Origin: Meandrina meandrites
Taxonomy: Eukaryota; Cnidaria; Anthozoa; Scleractinia; Meandrinidae
Direction of reading: 5' to 3'
DNA: 64,000 nucleotides
NCBI GenBank assembly: GCA_963693305.1
Contig: OY855904.1
Span: 35,531,417-35,595,416 of the forward strand
Part shown: positions 24,401 to 36,400 of the stretch, piece after piece
Layout of the letters: every line of letters starts with the position of its first letter
Numbering within the stretch: position 1 is the stretch's first letter
The notes under the pieces: model-generated
Databases searched by the model: none
Told to the model about the DNA's origin: nothing
The model's input: the letters and a program-made list of their open reading frames with translations, nothing else
Made by a program: the position numbers and the translations under genes

Positions 24401-27400
24401 TCAGCTTCAGTGAAGTGTTGCCCGCCTGTATAGACGCCAAGCTTACGTGTAGCCTTTCAACCAAAGCGTTTGGATCAACACTTCCGCTTCCTTCCATTTC
24501 CTTTTCTCTTTCGGGTTCCTGTTCCCAGTCGGGTTCATCCTGGGGTATCAGCAACTGAGTGTGGGGTAACCTTACTGAAGGTTGTTTATTCCCTTTTCTC
24601 CTGTCAAGAATTTCATCTCTTGCCTTTTTTATGTCTGCCAATGTGTAGCCGCGGAATTTTGATTTTGGGCTTTTTACAACATAGTCAGGATTGTCTTTAT
24701 TTTTTGTTAACATGCTGCTCAGTGTCTGCAGGTCAACCGACTCTGATCCCTTGATACCCGGTTCTTGTGGTGGCCCCCATTTACTTGGTTTTTCCTCTGG
24801 GCTTGCCCCACTTTCTTCCGTTAATTCCATTTCTTCCTCTTCAGCCAAAGGTGGTAACGGTGTTGATGTAGGAGATGGTGGTGGTGATGATGTTGGTGTT
24901 GGTGTTGGTGATGGTGTTGGTGATGGTGATGGTGTTGGTAGTGGTGTTCCCGCATCCGGGTTAAAATCTTCATCAAAGGGGTTATTTAAATCAAACTCAT
25001 CCATACCATAGTCTGGGACCTCTTCTTTCTCTTCTTTTGGGGCCGTCCCTACTTGGAGTTTGTCAAGCCGCGATGTGATAGGTTTGAACAACTCCTCGCC
25101 TGATAGCTGGCCAAACTCTTTATCTATTTTGTTATTTTTTATTGCCGCGAGAATGCTGTCGTTCTGCTGCTCAACTTCAGCCTTTTCGCTGACAAGTTTT
25201 CGCCACTTCTTCATGGACATATTTTTGCCGTATATATAACAGAAAAAAAATGAAAATTCCAAATTACGACCCCAGTTTGACTGCAAAAAGTAATTACAAG
25301 CAAGGCCACCCTTGTATGCCAGCAAATACCTTTCGGATGCTTATTTGCGGGCCGAGCAACTCTGGTAAAACAAATATTCTCATGCATATGCTTTACAGGT
25401 TGTTGGTCTACGACAAAATTTACCTTTGCACAAAGAACCTACATCAAGACAAGTACCAATATATGATTGATGATTTCGATAAAAGAGTCAATCCTGCGGC
25501 TGGGTATAATGTTATTGAAGGCGCCAACGATGTTATTCCTCTTGAGATGCTGCCCACTGACAACCAAAAAATTGTAATCTTCGATGATATGGTTTGTGAA
25601 AAAAACCAACACGACATTATCGATTATTTTATGAATGGGCGGCAGCGCAATTGCAGCGTCATTTATCTTTCTCAAAGCTACTTCAAGACCCCCAAAAACA
25701 TCCGAGATAATTGCACCCACTTTTGCATTTTCAACTTTCTTCCCAGAGAAAATAACCGTATTGCTGATGAATTGGGAATTGACAGAGAGCTGCTTGAAAG
25801 GGCTACCGATGCTAAATATTCTTTTTTATACTACGACAAACCAAAAAAAACCACACTCAAACATTTTGACGAAAATATGTAGAAAAATGGGGTATCTTAA
25901 CGGTGCGACGGGTGCAACTCAAACACATGAAGAGTCTACTTCAATCCGAGGGAAAACCGGCCCTGCCGGCCCTGCCGGTCCAACTGGCGCAACTGGGCCC
26001 GCTGGCCCTAAAGGTGAAAAAGGGGATAAGGGCAATACTGGCCCGCAAGGTCTTAAAGGTGAAAAAGGTGCTGTTGGAGAAAAAGGTGATAAGGGTGATA
26101 CGGGACCACAAGGGCCGACCGGACCTGCTGGCCCTGCGGGAGCAACGGGACCAACGGGGCCTACGGGGGCTACGGGACCTGTGGGGCCTACTGGACCTAC
26201 TGGACCTGTGGGTTCAAAGGGCGCTATTGGTCCAAAAGGAGAAAAAGGTGAAAAGGGTGATAGTGCGGATTTATCAACCGCTAATATTTCTGGAGATATT
26301 CTCATGAAAGACCATGCGATCAAACAGCTTGCAAATCCTGTCGGCGACCAAGATGCTGTAAATCTTACTTCGATGAAAAAATATGTGGGCTCAAATTCTA
26401 TTTCAGCAGGACACTCACATAAAAAGAATGCCTTAGCCTATTTGGAGCGAGGGTCGGGCGTTACAGCTGTAAACAATGTTACTTCTGTTACGTTAGAAGA
26501 CTTTACATCCAACCTTCACAGTGTGAATAAAAAAGCTTATACTTTCAATCTCGTAAGAACTGGTGTCAATTCTTTCAACTCACGCTTAAAGCTAAATAAA
26601 AAACCTCTGCCCGAAGGAGAGTACACTATATGTGTCGAGTTCTTTATCCCGAAAGTTGATACTAATTGGTTTATAAGTGCTTCAACCCCTAACCCGGTTG
26701 ATACTCTTAATTACCATACCAAGCACTTCAACAGTCACAGCCCGAAATATTCACGCACCATTATTCACACGCACAAATACAAAGACAATGATAACACAAT
26801 CTATCTTGATATTTCAAATTCGGGTTATGATGGCTCTTCGCCACTTGAAAAGGCTGCTTTGATTATTTATGGGGTAAAGGGTTATCAAACAGATGTAGAC
26901 GGAACTGTTTACGATCAGGCTTTTGTTATCGATGACGGCGATTTTACTCTACAAACAGATTTAGATCCAAACGGCTTTTCGTTGAAAAATTATGATAGAG
27001 GGTACACAATAGACAACGATACAATCAGGTTACAAAAAGATTTAGATCTAAGTGGTTATGCGATAAAAAATTTGCAACCAAGAATAGTAATAACAGGAGA
27101 ATGAAAATCGGGTGAAAATCAATTTGGTGATAGAACTTTTGTTAAATTCGGTAATGACATTCGTGTAATGTCGCCATTTCCTTGCTTAATTGAGGGTGTC
27201 GCAGCTTTAATTATAGAACAAAAGGGTGCCTCTCGAACTTATGATAGAATAGGTTTTTCTTTTAGATTACCTGGCAGTTTGTTAACTGGCGTTCCACTTA
27301 AAAGCACACGTAATGCTGATGGTTTACAATATCAATATGTGGAGGTTGGTAGAAGTTATAGATTAGATCCGGGAAACTATTTTGCGGTTTATTTATCTGA

Positions 27401-30400
27401 TCCCGACCACCCAAAATCACCCCCAGCTAATACAAAACGTGTATTAGTAAGTTTAATTTTAATAGACGATTTTTCTTTTAGGTAGTAAGCCTAGTAAGTT
27501 TTGATGTTCCTTTCTGCTCGCTTGTAAACAGCTCGAATTTGCATGCTGTGTGGTTATTAAGCGCAGCCGTGACGTCAATGCTTTGAAATCAAAACAATAC
27601 CCGCACGTGCGCTGTCAATCAATTCTTATTCTGCGGTTTTCACACCCTCGAAAATCTTTTGTTTTTACATTCTTCAGTGCTAAAATTCTGTGGTTTAGCC
27701 TAAAAAAATTTCAGAGCAATCAAATCTATTGTTCTTTCGCTCCGCTCTGCTTATTTTTAAGACCTGTCAGTTTTCTATTTAGACGTTAGTAAGATTATGT
27801 AAATACGCAAAGTTCAAGAACTTTCTTGAATATAATTACACGGAAAGACACGCAAAATGATTTCACTATTTCATGCTCTTATGTATGTTATAAACGAAAT
27901 TTCTACACCTGTTTGGCAAAACGAGGTCAGACAGATAGCTCATCAAGTAGTGGAGGCTATGAGAGAAGCGGAAAAAAATTAAACAGTCTCGCTTGGTAAG
28001 TTAACTTCACTCAATATTGGGCTTGTGTAATATAAATATTGGTTTCCGTTATTCTTCTCAGAAATACAGTGTATCACCAACCTACGTCGAAAGATTTCTT
28101 GAAACACTCATCATAATCATCTTCATCATAAATAGGATAGCTGAGATAGTGTCTGAATCCATTTCTAATACACAGATTACAGTGACCATTTCGCGAACAT
28201 CTGCTTCTGTCACATTTATAACAGAACAAGACCCTTACAATTTGTTCATTGCGATCACAAAATGGAGCTTCATGGATTGCAGCATGAACTTCGTCCCAGC
28301 CAAGAGCTTTTCGCTGTCTGAGCTTCATTTTAATATATCCTTTGCGGATTTCTTTTCGAACCTCGTCCCAGCCAAGCATTTTTCGCTGCCAGAGTTTTAT
28401 TTTAATATACTCCTTACAGATTTTTTCTCGAAGTTCTAGTGGAAGTGCTTTTATTAATTCCAATGTGTCTGCCATGTTTATACACTTGTTGGTGTGTTTC
28501 TCTAATTGCTTTGCAACCAAACGAAGGTATCAGTCGCTCAGTAAAATTTTTGAAAGATTTCTCGCATTGGGTCTAAACCCCTTAACTTACAAAGGATCCA
28601 AGCATGTTCAAGATCCTCTTCGCATATCTCAATACAGCGTCTGGGGCTGTTGTATTCGTCTATGTCTGAGGAAGCGTAATGATTGATGGAGTCGTTTCGT
28701 ATACACGGAACACATATACCATCAACGCCGCAATTTTCGTGCTCAAGACAAAACATAACTTTCACAGGCCTTTGCCGTCTTTGACAAAAAGGGGTTTTCT
28801 GCAAATCTTGGTGTACTTTGTCCCAGCCAAGATCTTTTCGCTGTCTAAGTCTAAACCAGATTATCTGTTTTAACCTTGGTTTGGTTTTAAATCCCTCGTT
28901 TTGCTTCCTCTCAATACAATCGCAATAGAATTCCAAATTTTGTTCTTCCAAAGTCTGTCCAATGTTTTGCTCGACAGTTGCCATTGTATATTATGGAAAA
29001 AATATTTTTAATTAATTAATTGAAAAACTTTTATACTGCACGGTGTCAATTCTCTAAATGCTTGTCCCCGCCGGGGTTTCACTCCCTTTCGCTCCCTTTT
29101 ACTCCCTTTCTTTTTCCTTAGTAGTATAGCCGGAGTCAATCAAATACTACTTTGGTAAACCTAAATTTTTCACCTCTTTACGGGACTATAGTCAGGGATC
29201 AAAGCCGAACCATGCGAGCAACGTGAGCATGGTTTGGCTTTGATCCCTGACTACTAGTCTCGTGAAGAGGTGAAAAATTTAGGTGCACCCAAAGTGGTAT
29301 TTGATTGATTCCGGCTATACTACTGATGTGGACAGGTTTAAAGAAGGTTTAGACTCTGTAGCTGTTGTGATTGGTAGACATTAATTACTTGAATGTGACT
29401 GATTAATGTATGGTTGTTTTTATCACTACATCTTCGGTGTCTAACATCTTCCTTCACCAGAGTCCATGGACTTAAGTTTACCAGGTATAGTTAGTGCTTA
29501 TTATTCACCAGACTGTTACTGACTGGTAATCTAGCGGAATTAGAATTGAAACAAAGAAATTAAATACATTAAGGGCCTTTCCCTCATTTACGGCATTGCA
29601 ATTTGTCATTGAGTGCAATGATTCCAACTTACTTTTGCCAATGAATGTAAACTGGCAGTTATTGAAATAATATTAACCTTAACATTTTGCCTCTGCCTCT
29701 TTTTTTTTTGATCCAAAGATTCCTCAGTTTTCCTCATTAGTATCTGTTTTATAGATAGTTACACAACAGAAATACAATTATGCTTTAGTCACCTTGCCAT
29801 TCTTTCCAAAAGCCAAAGTCTTTGCATCCATATCCAGAACACAAGTGATGGAGTCACCTTGGGTGAACCCAGACAGAGTAAGAGACATTTCTCCACCATG
29901 GTACAGATTGCCACTGTATGCACGATACAGCCACATGTCACTTGTTGAACGGTGATTATCATCCCGCACTGGGTAGCGAGCAACCCCAACACATGTTCCT
30001 TCATTGCCACAGTTTTCTTTATCAATGCAAAACTATAAAATAATAATTATAACGACAAAACAAAAATTAAATAGAACAGTGCCATCTTACTTGCTGTAAG
30101 AAAGAAGATAAAAAGTATCAACTGCCTTTGGTATGTTTTAACATGCAGATAGCAGTAAGCACTGAAATTTGATAAAGACTTCCATCTTCTTCACTAAACT
30201 ACTCATTTAAAGAAAACAAATGGGAAAAGGTTGGAAATCCTTAACAATAAATAAACTTGAAATGTGTAATTCAACCATTTGTTGTAATTTTAGTTTTAAG
30301 TAAAGCAGAAAAATATTGTGTAGCATTCCTCTTGTGTTATAACTTTAAATACATGTAATCATCACATTCATGCAATTATATCATCAGGGTTATGCTCAGG

Positions 30401-33400
30401 AGTTGAAGAAGGCAAGCCAGCCACATGTTACACTGTAGTCTGCAGCACTATTGGTTGCTCAGACGTTCTGGAATGTTTTTACTTTAAATATGGTAAGTAA
30501 AACACCAAAGAGTACACATGTCAAGCTGTCATATTGGGGCTGCTAGTATAGCTTTTTCCATCTACACTCAACCCTACTTGTACCAGTAGCTACCTTCCAT
30601 TCATAGCATCCTGACTTGATGCCAAGGCCAGCCAGTCCATAGCCTCTCCGTGCATTACTGTGAACAACTGTGACTCCATTCTCCACACTGCAGGCTTGCA
30701 GCTTGTCAGTGTCAAACACAACATCATTGACAGGCACTTGGTCCACATTTACTTTTACTCCTGACTGGCTTTCATCATTTAGTAAATAAGGGAAAAGTGA
30801 AATGGTCCATGTGTAATCACCAATGTTCTGGAAGAGCTGTTTTGTGATCTGATTATAAGAACAAGGATAAATATTTCTAAGATGAAAACTTGAATTTCTA
30901 TTTGTTTGACCATTCAAGTGTCTATTCAACTGGAATTAATAACATATTAATTAACTTAAGCTTATTTTATACTTTATTTTTAATTGATAATTTGTAATTT
31001 CCCAATCATGTAACTTGATGTAAAGTGCTAATCATTGTCATTATCATTATCATTGATACAAGTAAAATGTTTTACTCAGACAGGAGTACCAGTTTACAGC
31101 AAATTGTGGTCCTCACACCCAAACTGAGTACACAGTTTTTGTCTTGAGGTAGCCAAGCAAATGATCATGCCAAGATATACAACCTTCAGAGTGCTTGAGT
31201 GCTCACTCTATTCTTTGATTGAATAATAAAATTTGGAAATTCTCTGCAATACCCATGCTTCAATAAAGACTAATTTTAATTTTGCCAAAATGACATGTGA
31301 TACCACATGATTTTAGCATAAATTTTACTTATTAATGTCAAATGATAACAATTACTCTCACCATTTCAATTAAAACATCGTCTTCACATGCTGGAAGAAC
31401 AAATGTCAACAAATGTGAAGTCAGCATTCTTGTTCGTAGACTGAAATGAGAAAATTCCTTTTTGTCACTAGAAAATGAAACAATGGCCATATATAACTCA
31501 ATCCAATGACTGGACACAAGCTTCTTTTGTGCTGCTTTAGTGACTGCAACTCTTCGCAGAAATTTGATGAAGTAACAAAGTGCAGCTTCATTTTGTTTTC
31601 GTTTGTGTGTTCTTTCAAGCTCTTTTTGTTCAAGGACAGGCTCAGAAGCATTTTCTGATTTTTCCAAGAGGATTAACTTGCTGGCATTTTCCATAAGTAA
31701 CTTTAGTTGCTCAAATAGCAAATCAATAACACTTTGAATGACGTTTTCACTCAGCTTTTCAGCAAACATCCTAATGAGAAAAGAAAAGTTAAATTCAGTC
31801 ACTACTTTGGACAATGATGCTAAAATATGTGGCATCAAGCCAAAATGCAAACAAAATATCAATAACACCCCATGGCACATTCCATGTCAACAAGATTTAC
31901 AAACCAGTAATAGTACATACATGTGACAATGAATTAAACAAAGTTTGTTCAAGACACATCATCTACACACATCATATATGTGAACTATTTGCCATGAACT
32001 GTAAGTTTCCCTTGGCTCCCACTTGTCTAGGGCAGTCAAAAAAAGATACATGTACACGAGAACAAACTAACCCAGCTGTCACTGCAATTATCTGCAAAAG
32101 TCTGAAACATGCCACTTGTAAGACTACAGGCAGCTGTGAAGTGTCGCTGACTTGAGTCTTGTGATAAGGACTGGGCTGAATGGTCAACAGGCTTCCCTGG
32201 CACATGTTGAACATGGTAATATGAAGTTGTGAAGACACAGCAAGAGTGACATCTGATGGTTGGTACTTGTTACTCAATGCAAAAACTGTGAGGAGTTGCT
32301 GGCGATCACAAGCACCTAAAACAAATCAGGATTTAATACAATTACATGTACACACATATTAATATTCTATTGCTGTATGTACAGTACCTAACATCCTTCA
32401 AACAATAGCTCACCTGAGTTGTCTCCTAGAAATGAACAATGTATCACACACCTAATTACAGTTTACAAACACTTTTAAGTACTGTATTTCCTCAATTAAA
32501 AGCACCCGGCATTTATTTCAAAATTGGCCTAGTGTTTATTTGCAGCCGGCATTTAATCAGGACCCGGTGTTTATTAAAGAAGTGCTGCAATTTTCTGTAT
32601 TTTTTTTCAGATTAATTTATTATCAGTACCCTCCAAGACCCGGGCAATCTGACAACGCAGAACAAGTTTTCCCTTCGTACTACCCTGGCAAACTGTCCCT
32701 GAGTCTGTGCGTTATCAGTAATGAGACCTAATGACAACATGAATATGTGTGACCTGGAAAGCGAAAACCACCAATAACACTTTACCGTTTAACGCAACAA
32801 ACCGTTTATAACCGTTTAATACCGTTTGACGGATCATGTAAAGCGTTTAAACGCTTTTCTCATCCGTTTACAAAACTCTCGTATCCGTTTAACGGTTTGA
32901 GCAAACCATTTAAGCATCTCCCTCATCTGTTTAAAAAATACGAGATCCGTTTAACGTTTTGGACAAACCGTTTAACGTTTTGGACAAACCGTTTAAACGC
33001 TTTTCTCGTCCGTTTAAAAAAAAATTCGTATCCGTTTAACGATTTTGGCAAAGCGTTTAAACGGTTTCCACGTCCGTTTAATTGAAGCGGGTATCCGTTT
33101 AACTTTTTAAGCAATTGTTTAGACGGTTTTATCTAGTTGAGTACGAGTCTATAGAAATTAGCCATGATAAACTCGATCGTAAACTCGTGATAAAAAAAAT
33201 AGACAAACACGCGGACAAACTGCCTTTGAGTCAGCGTTTAAATATTTAAATGTGTAATGTATCTACATAAACAGCTTGGCAGCTCATTCGAACAGTTAGA
33301 AAATAATATAACTTTCAAAATGAATTACATGAAATGCTTCAAAGGTGACCAAAAAAATGTTAATAATATTCGAACGGAGAACGCGTTTGAAACCTGCAAG

Positions 33401-36400
33401 CAATAATAAATTATGTACACTTGACACAGTAAAGCGAACACATCAAAACTTGAGAGCACTTCCTTTAATTCTAAAACAAACTTGTCAAAAGCTTAACACT
33501 GCCTATAAGCTAATTAGTATCTTCTGTCGGAAAGATTGTTTGGTAGACAAAATCAGAGATAGGCAAAACCCGATCGTATTCACGCGTGTTTGCTAGATCG
33601 AAGGCATCACCACATTCAGCACTACAGCCGAGAAACATTTCCAGTTTAAGCTTCAAGCGGCACATTATTTTGTAGAAATATATTTCTCAAATTTACTGTA
33701 CTACACAAGCACGTGAACGAAAAATAGCAAGAAACCCGAAAGCGAGCATGCATATGACCACTATAAACATAAACTATTCATTTGCCAGGGCTGTTAGAAG
33801 AGAGACCCTGGGAACGAGGTTGCGAGTCGGTCAGCGTGTCGAACGGTGCAAACAAACAACATGAAAGTCCACATGGAAGGCTAAATGAAATGGCCTGAAC
33901 AAGCAAATTAACCGGCTAAACGACAGAAATAGGAAAGCTGTATCACGATGAAACGGCGAATTGGAAAATTAGCAGCAATATGGAACAATGTTAACATTAA
34001 ACAATCGTTAGCGATCTGTTGTGAAAAATAATATTGAACGGGCAGGCATAGTTTCGCTACCTCCATTTCAAGGTAAGCTTGCGATTTCCCGGTAATGAAT
34101 ACATCAGTAAGTGTTTGGCTACTTATAATCATGTTTTAATGTATGTAGTTTCCAAAACTTTGTTACATAATCGGGAGTGGTCACTCATTATTAAACACAA
34201 CATCTTCTGTTTATATTGGATTCTCGTTATCGATTGTTTTTAACAGCGATACCACTCTTAAAATAAGCTTAATGATTCCGAAAATTCGGTGTTCGGATAG
34301 GACTGTTCGAAGGTTGAACGTCACTTCTTTTAGCTATCCATTTAATGATTGGTCCAACCGTTTAATCTTTTCACCTTGCCGTTTAACGATTTGGTTCAAC
34401 CATTAAACGTTTTCAGCTTTCCGTTTAACGATTTGGTTCAACCGTTTAACGTTTTCAGCTTTCCGTTTAATTCTTTCTTCAACCGTTTAACGTTTTGTTC
34501 AATCCGTTTTTGGACTTTGCCCAAGCGTTTAACGTTTTCAGCTATCCGTTTAAACGGATAGCCAAACCGTTTACAACGGTTGACAGAACGTTTAAAACCG
34601 TTTACTATTCGTTTATTTAGCCGTTAAACGGTAAAGCGTTATTGGTGGTTTTCGCTTTCCAGGTCACATGTTACGTTTTATTTTGTTGTACAACTTCCAT
34701 TCTTGTTCTGTTAAGCTGGACGTTTCCTTTTGAACGTCTATTAAGATTATCAAGATACCATGGCGTACATAAACTTGTTTGCTTGAACACAAATAAATGC
34801 CAGGGACTCGATTAAACGTCCCCGGTGTTTATTTAAAAAAGCAACAGTTTTGACCCAGCGTTTATACCAGGCCGGCATTTAATCGCAGTCCGGCGTTAAA
34901 TTGAGAAAATACGGTAGATTGATAAGACAACATAAGAACCTTTTCCACAGGATGCATGATTTGCTCTCTCCAGGATTGCAACAAGACTTTGATACAGGCA
35001 GTGGACTGCTTCCTGAATTTCATCTTGAAGCTTTCTGCTGGTGGCTTTTATGTCATCCTATTTGAAGATTAATACAAAACAATAAAATCAGATCTTAGCT
35101 GGCAGATCAGTTAAAAGAACAATCAAGCATAAGTGTTATTAACCTGGTAATGAAGAAGAAGACATCCATCAGTTTCTCCATGTGATGAGGGTCGCACAAC
35201 CTCTGGACCAAGGGTTCCAAGAAGTAGCTGCAACTGGGCCGATAGTAAGAGGGACTGCAGATTAAGAGTAGAACCACAACCTTCATCTAACACAGCCACA
35301 GGGGAGGAGTCCTCACCAGTGTGAAGAAGTGCGAGTATTTGCTTCAAAGCATTCAGTCTCATCTGTAAGAGAGAACATACCATGACTTGACACTTGACAC
35401 AATTAACAGTTCACAGTTAACAGGTAGGACTTACGAATAATATTAACAATAAGATTACAAGAGAGGGTCTACTAATTTATCAAGGGCCTATGGGCAGACA
35501 CTTGCCTGGAAAGCAAATAATTTATTAGCCCAAGAACGAAGTTCCATCACACATCCCCATCATTAACCTCTCCTTGGTTTGTGATTGACAACATTGAACA
35601 ACATCTTTGATGTGAAGAAAAGCAAATCAAAACCCAAGTTGACTATCATTCACAAAAAATGAGAGTGAGAAGTCTAATTATAACTATTGTTCAACTAGAC
35701 ACGCTAAAGGGCATACAATTTTATGTATTGCTAAGCCAAAAAATCAAGAATGATTTCCTTTTTCTTGAAAAGAAAGCAAATGCAATCTGTCATGCTGTAT
35801 CAGCAAATAAACAACAATGAAAGAACCAATCAGATTTGCAAATCTCCAACAGAACACACTGACTGTCTATTAATTAAGCACCCAATGAGGCCACAAACTT
35901 GTTGTGCTTTCTTGTCATGCTATATAGGTATGTGCCACCGGATAGGGTATGGTTTTTGAGGTTCTTGGTCCTTAATAGGGTATCATTTTTGCTCCTTTTG
36001 GCATTGTGTTCCCAGTGTTATCCTTAGATGGGGTGCCTAAATTCTATCAGCTAAAACAAATGCCCAACTAAACGTAACAAAAAAAATTGGTCTGTTTAAA
36101 CTATCCGTTCAACTACAGTATTGTGAAAAAGTAATGCAAACGATAATCGACGAATATCGCGAATATCGGCGATATTTAACGAGATTTGATCTTGAACGAT
36201 ATATCGAGCGATATCTCGTTAGAGCTATTGTTTCATTTCTCGGCAAGATATCGTTGTCGCTTTGCGAGATATCGTTTCCTGTCAGCAATATATCGTTTCC
36301 GCTTAGCGAGATATTGTTTCCGCTTAGCAAGATATCGTCCCAGTTTAACGTTACATCTTTTCCGCCCAACAAGTTATCGTCGTGACAAAAGCGGTTTTGT

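Larger units (their letters stand above)
13009..29324. mobile_element. Polinton/Maverick (adintovirus-like) DNA transposon, 16.3 kb
   Basis: The element starts AGTAGTATAG and ends with its reverse complement CTATACTACT. It has inverted repeats of about 340 bp and is flanked on both sides by GATGT (13,004-13,008 and 29,325-29,329). Polintons usually have 6-bp duplications and AG...CT ends; here five bases match exactly and a sixth is not seen. Gene content is diagnostic: protein-primed PolB, DDE integrase, adenain-like protease, A32-type ATPase and two capsid proteins, plus accessory genes. The two TIRs differ at only two substitutions over their first 310 bp, so insertion was probably recent. 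Several genes are nonetheless broken, so this copy could not replicate on its own as written. Confidence 0.95.

Noticed and set aside
25635..25886. Longer N-terminus for the collagen-like protein
   Set aside because: It would overlap the ATPase gene in another frame; the ATG at 25,887 directly after the ATPase stop is the natural start.
25919..26323. Minus-strand open frame rich in Pro-Gly opposite the collagen-like gene
   Set aside because: It is the reverse reading of the Gly-X-Y repeat; GGN-type triplets read backwards are open by composition.
32897..34561. Short frames with repeated F-N-x-F residues
   Set aside because: Direct translation of GTTTAACG arrays in a transposon.
32780..34640. 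Possible CRISPR-like repeats
   Set aside because: The repeats are short, irregular, in both orientations and bounded by TIRs of a DNA element in a eukaryotic intron.
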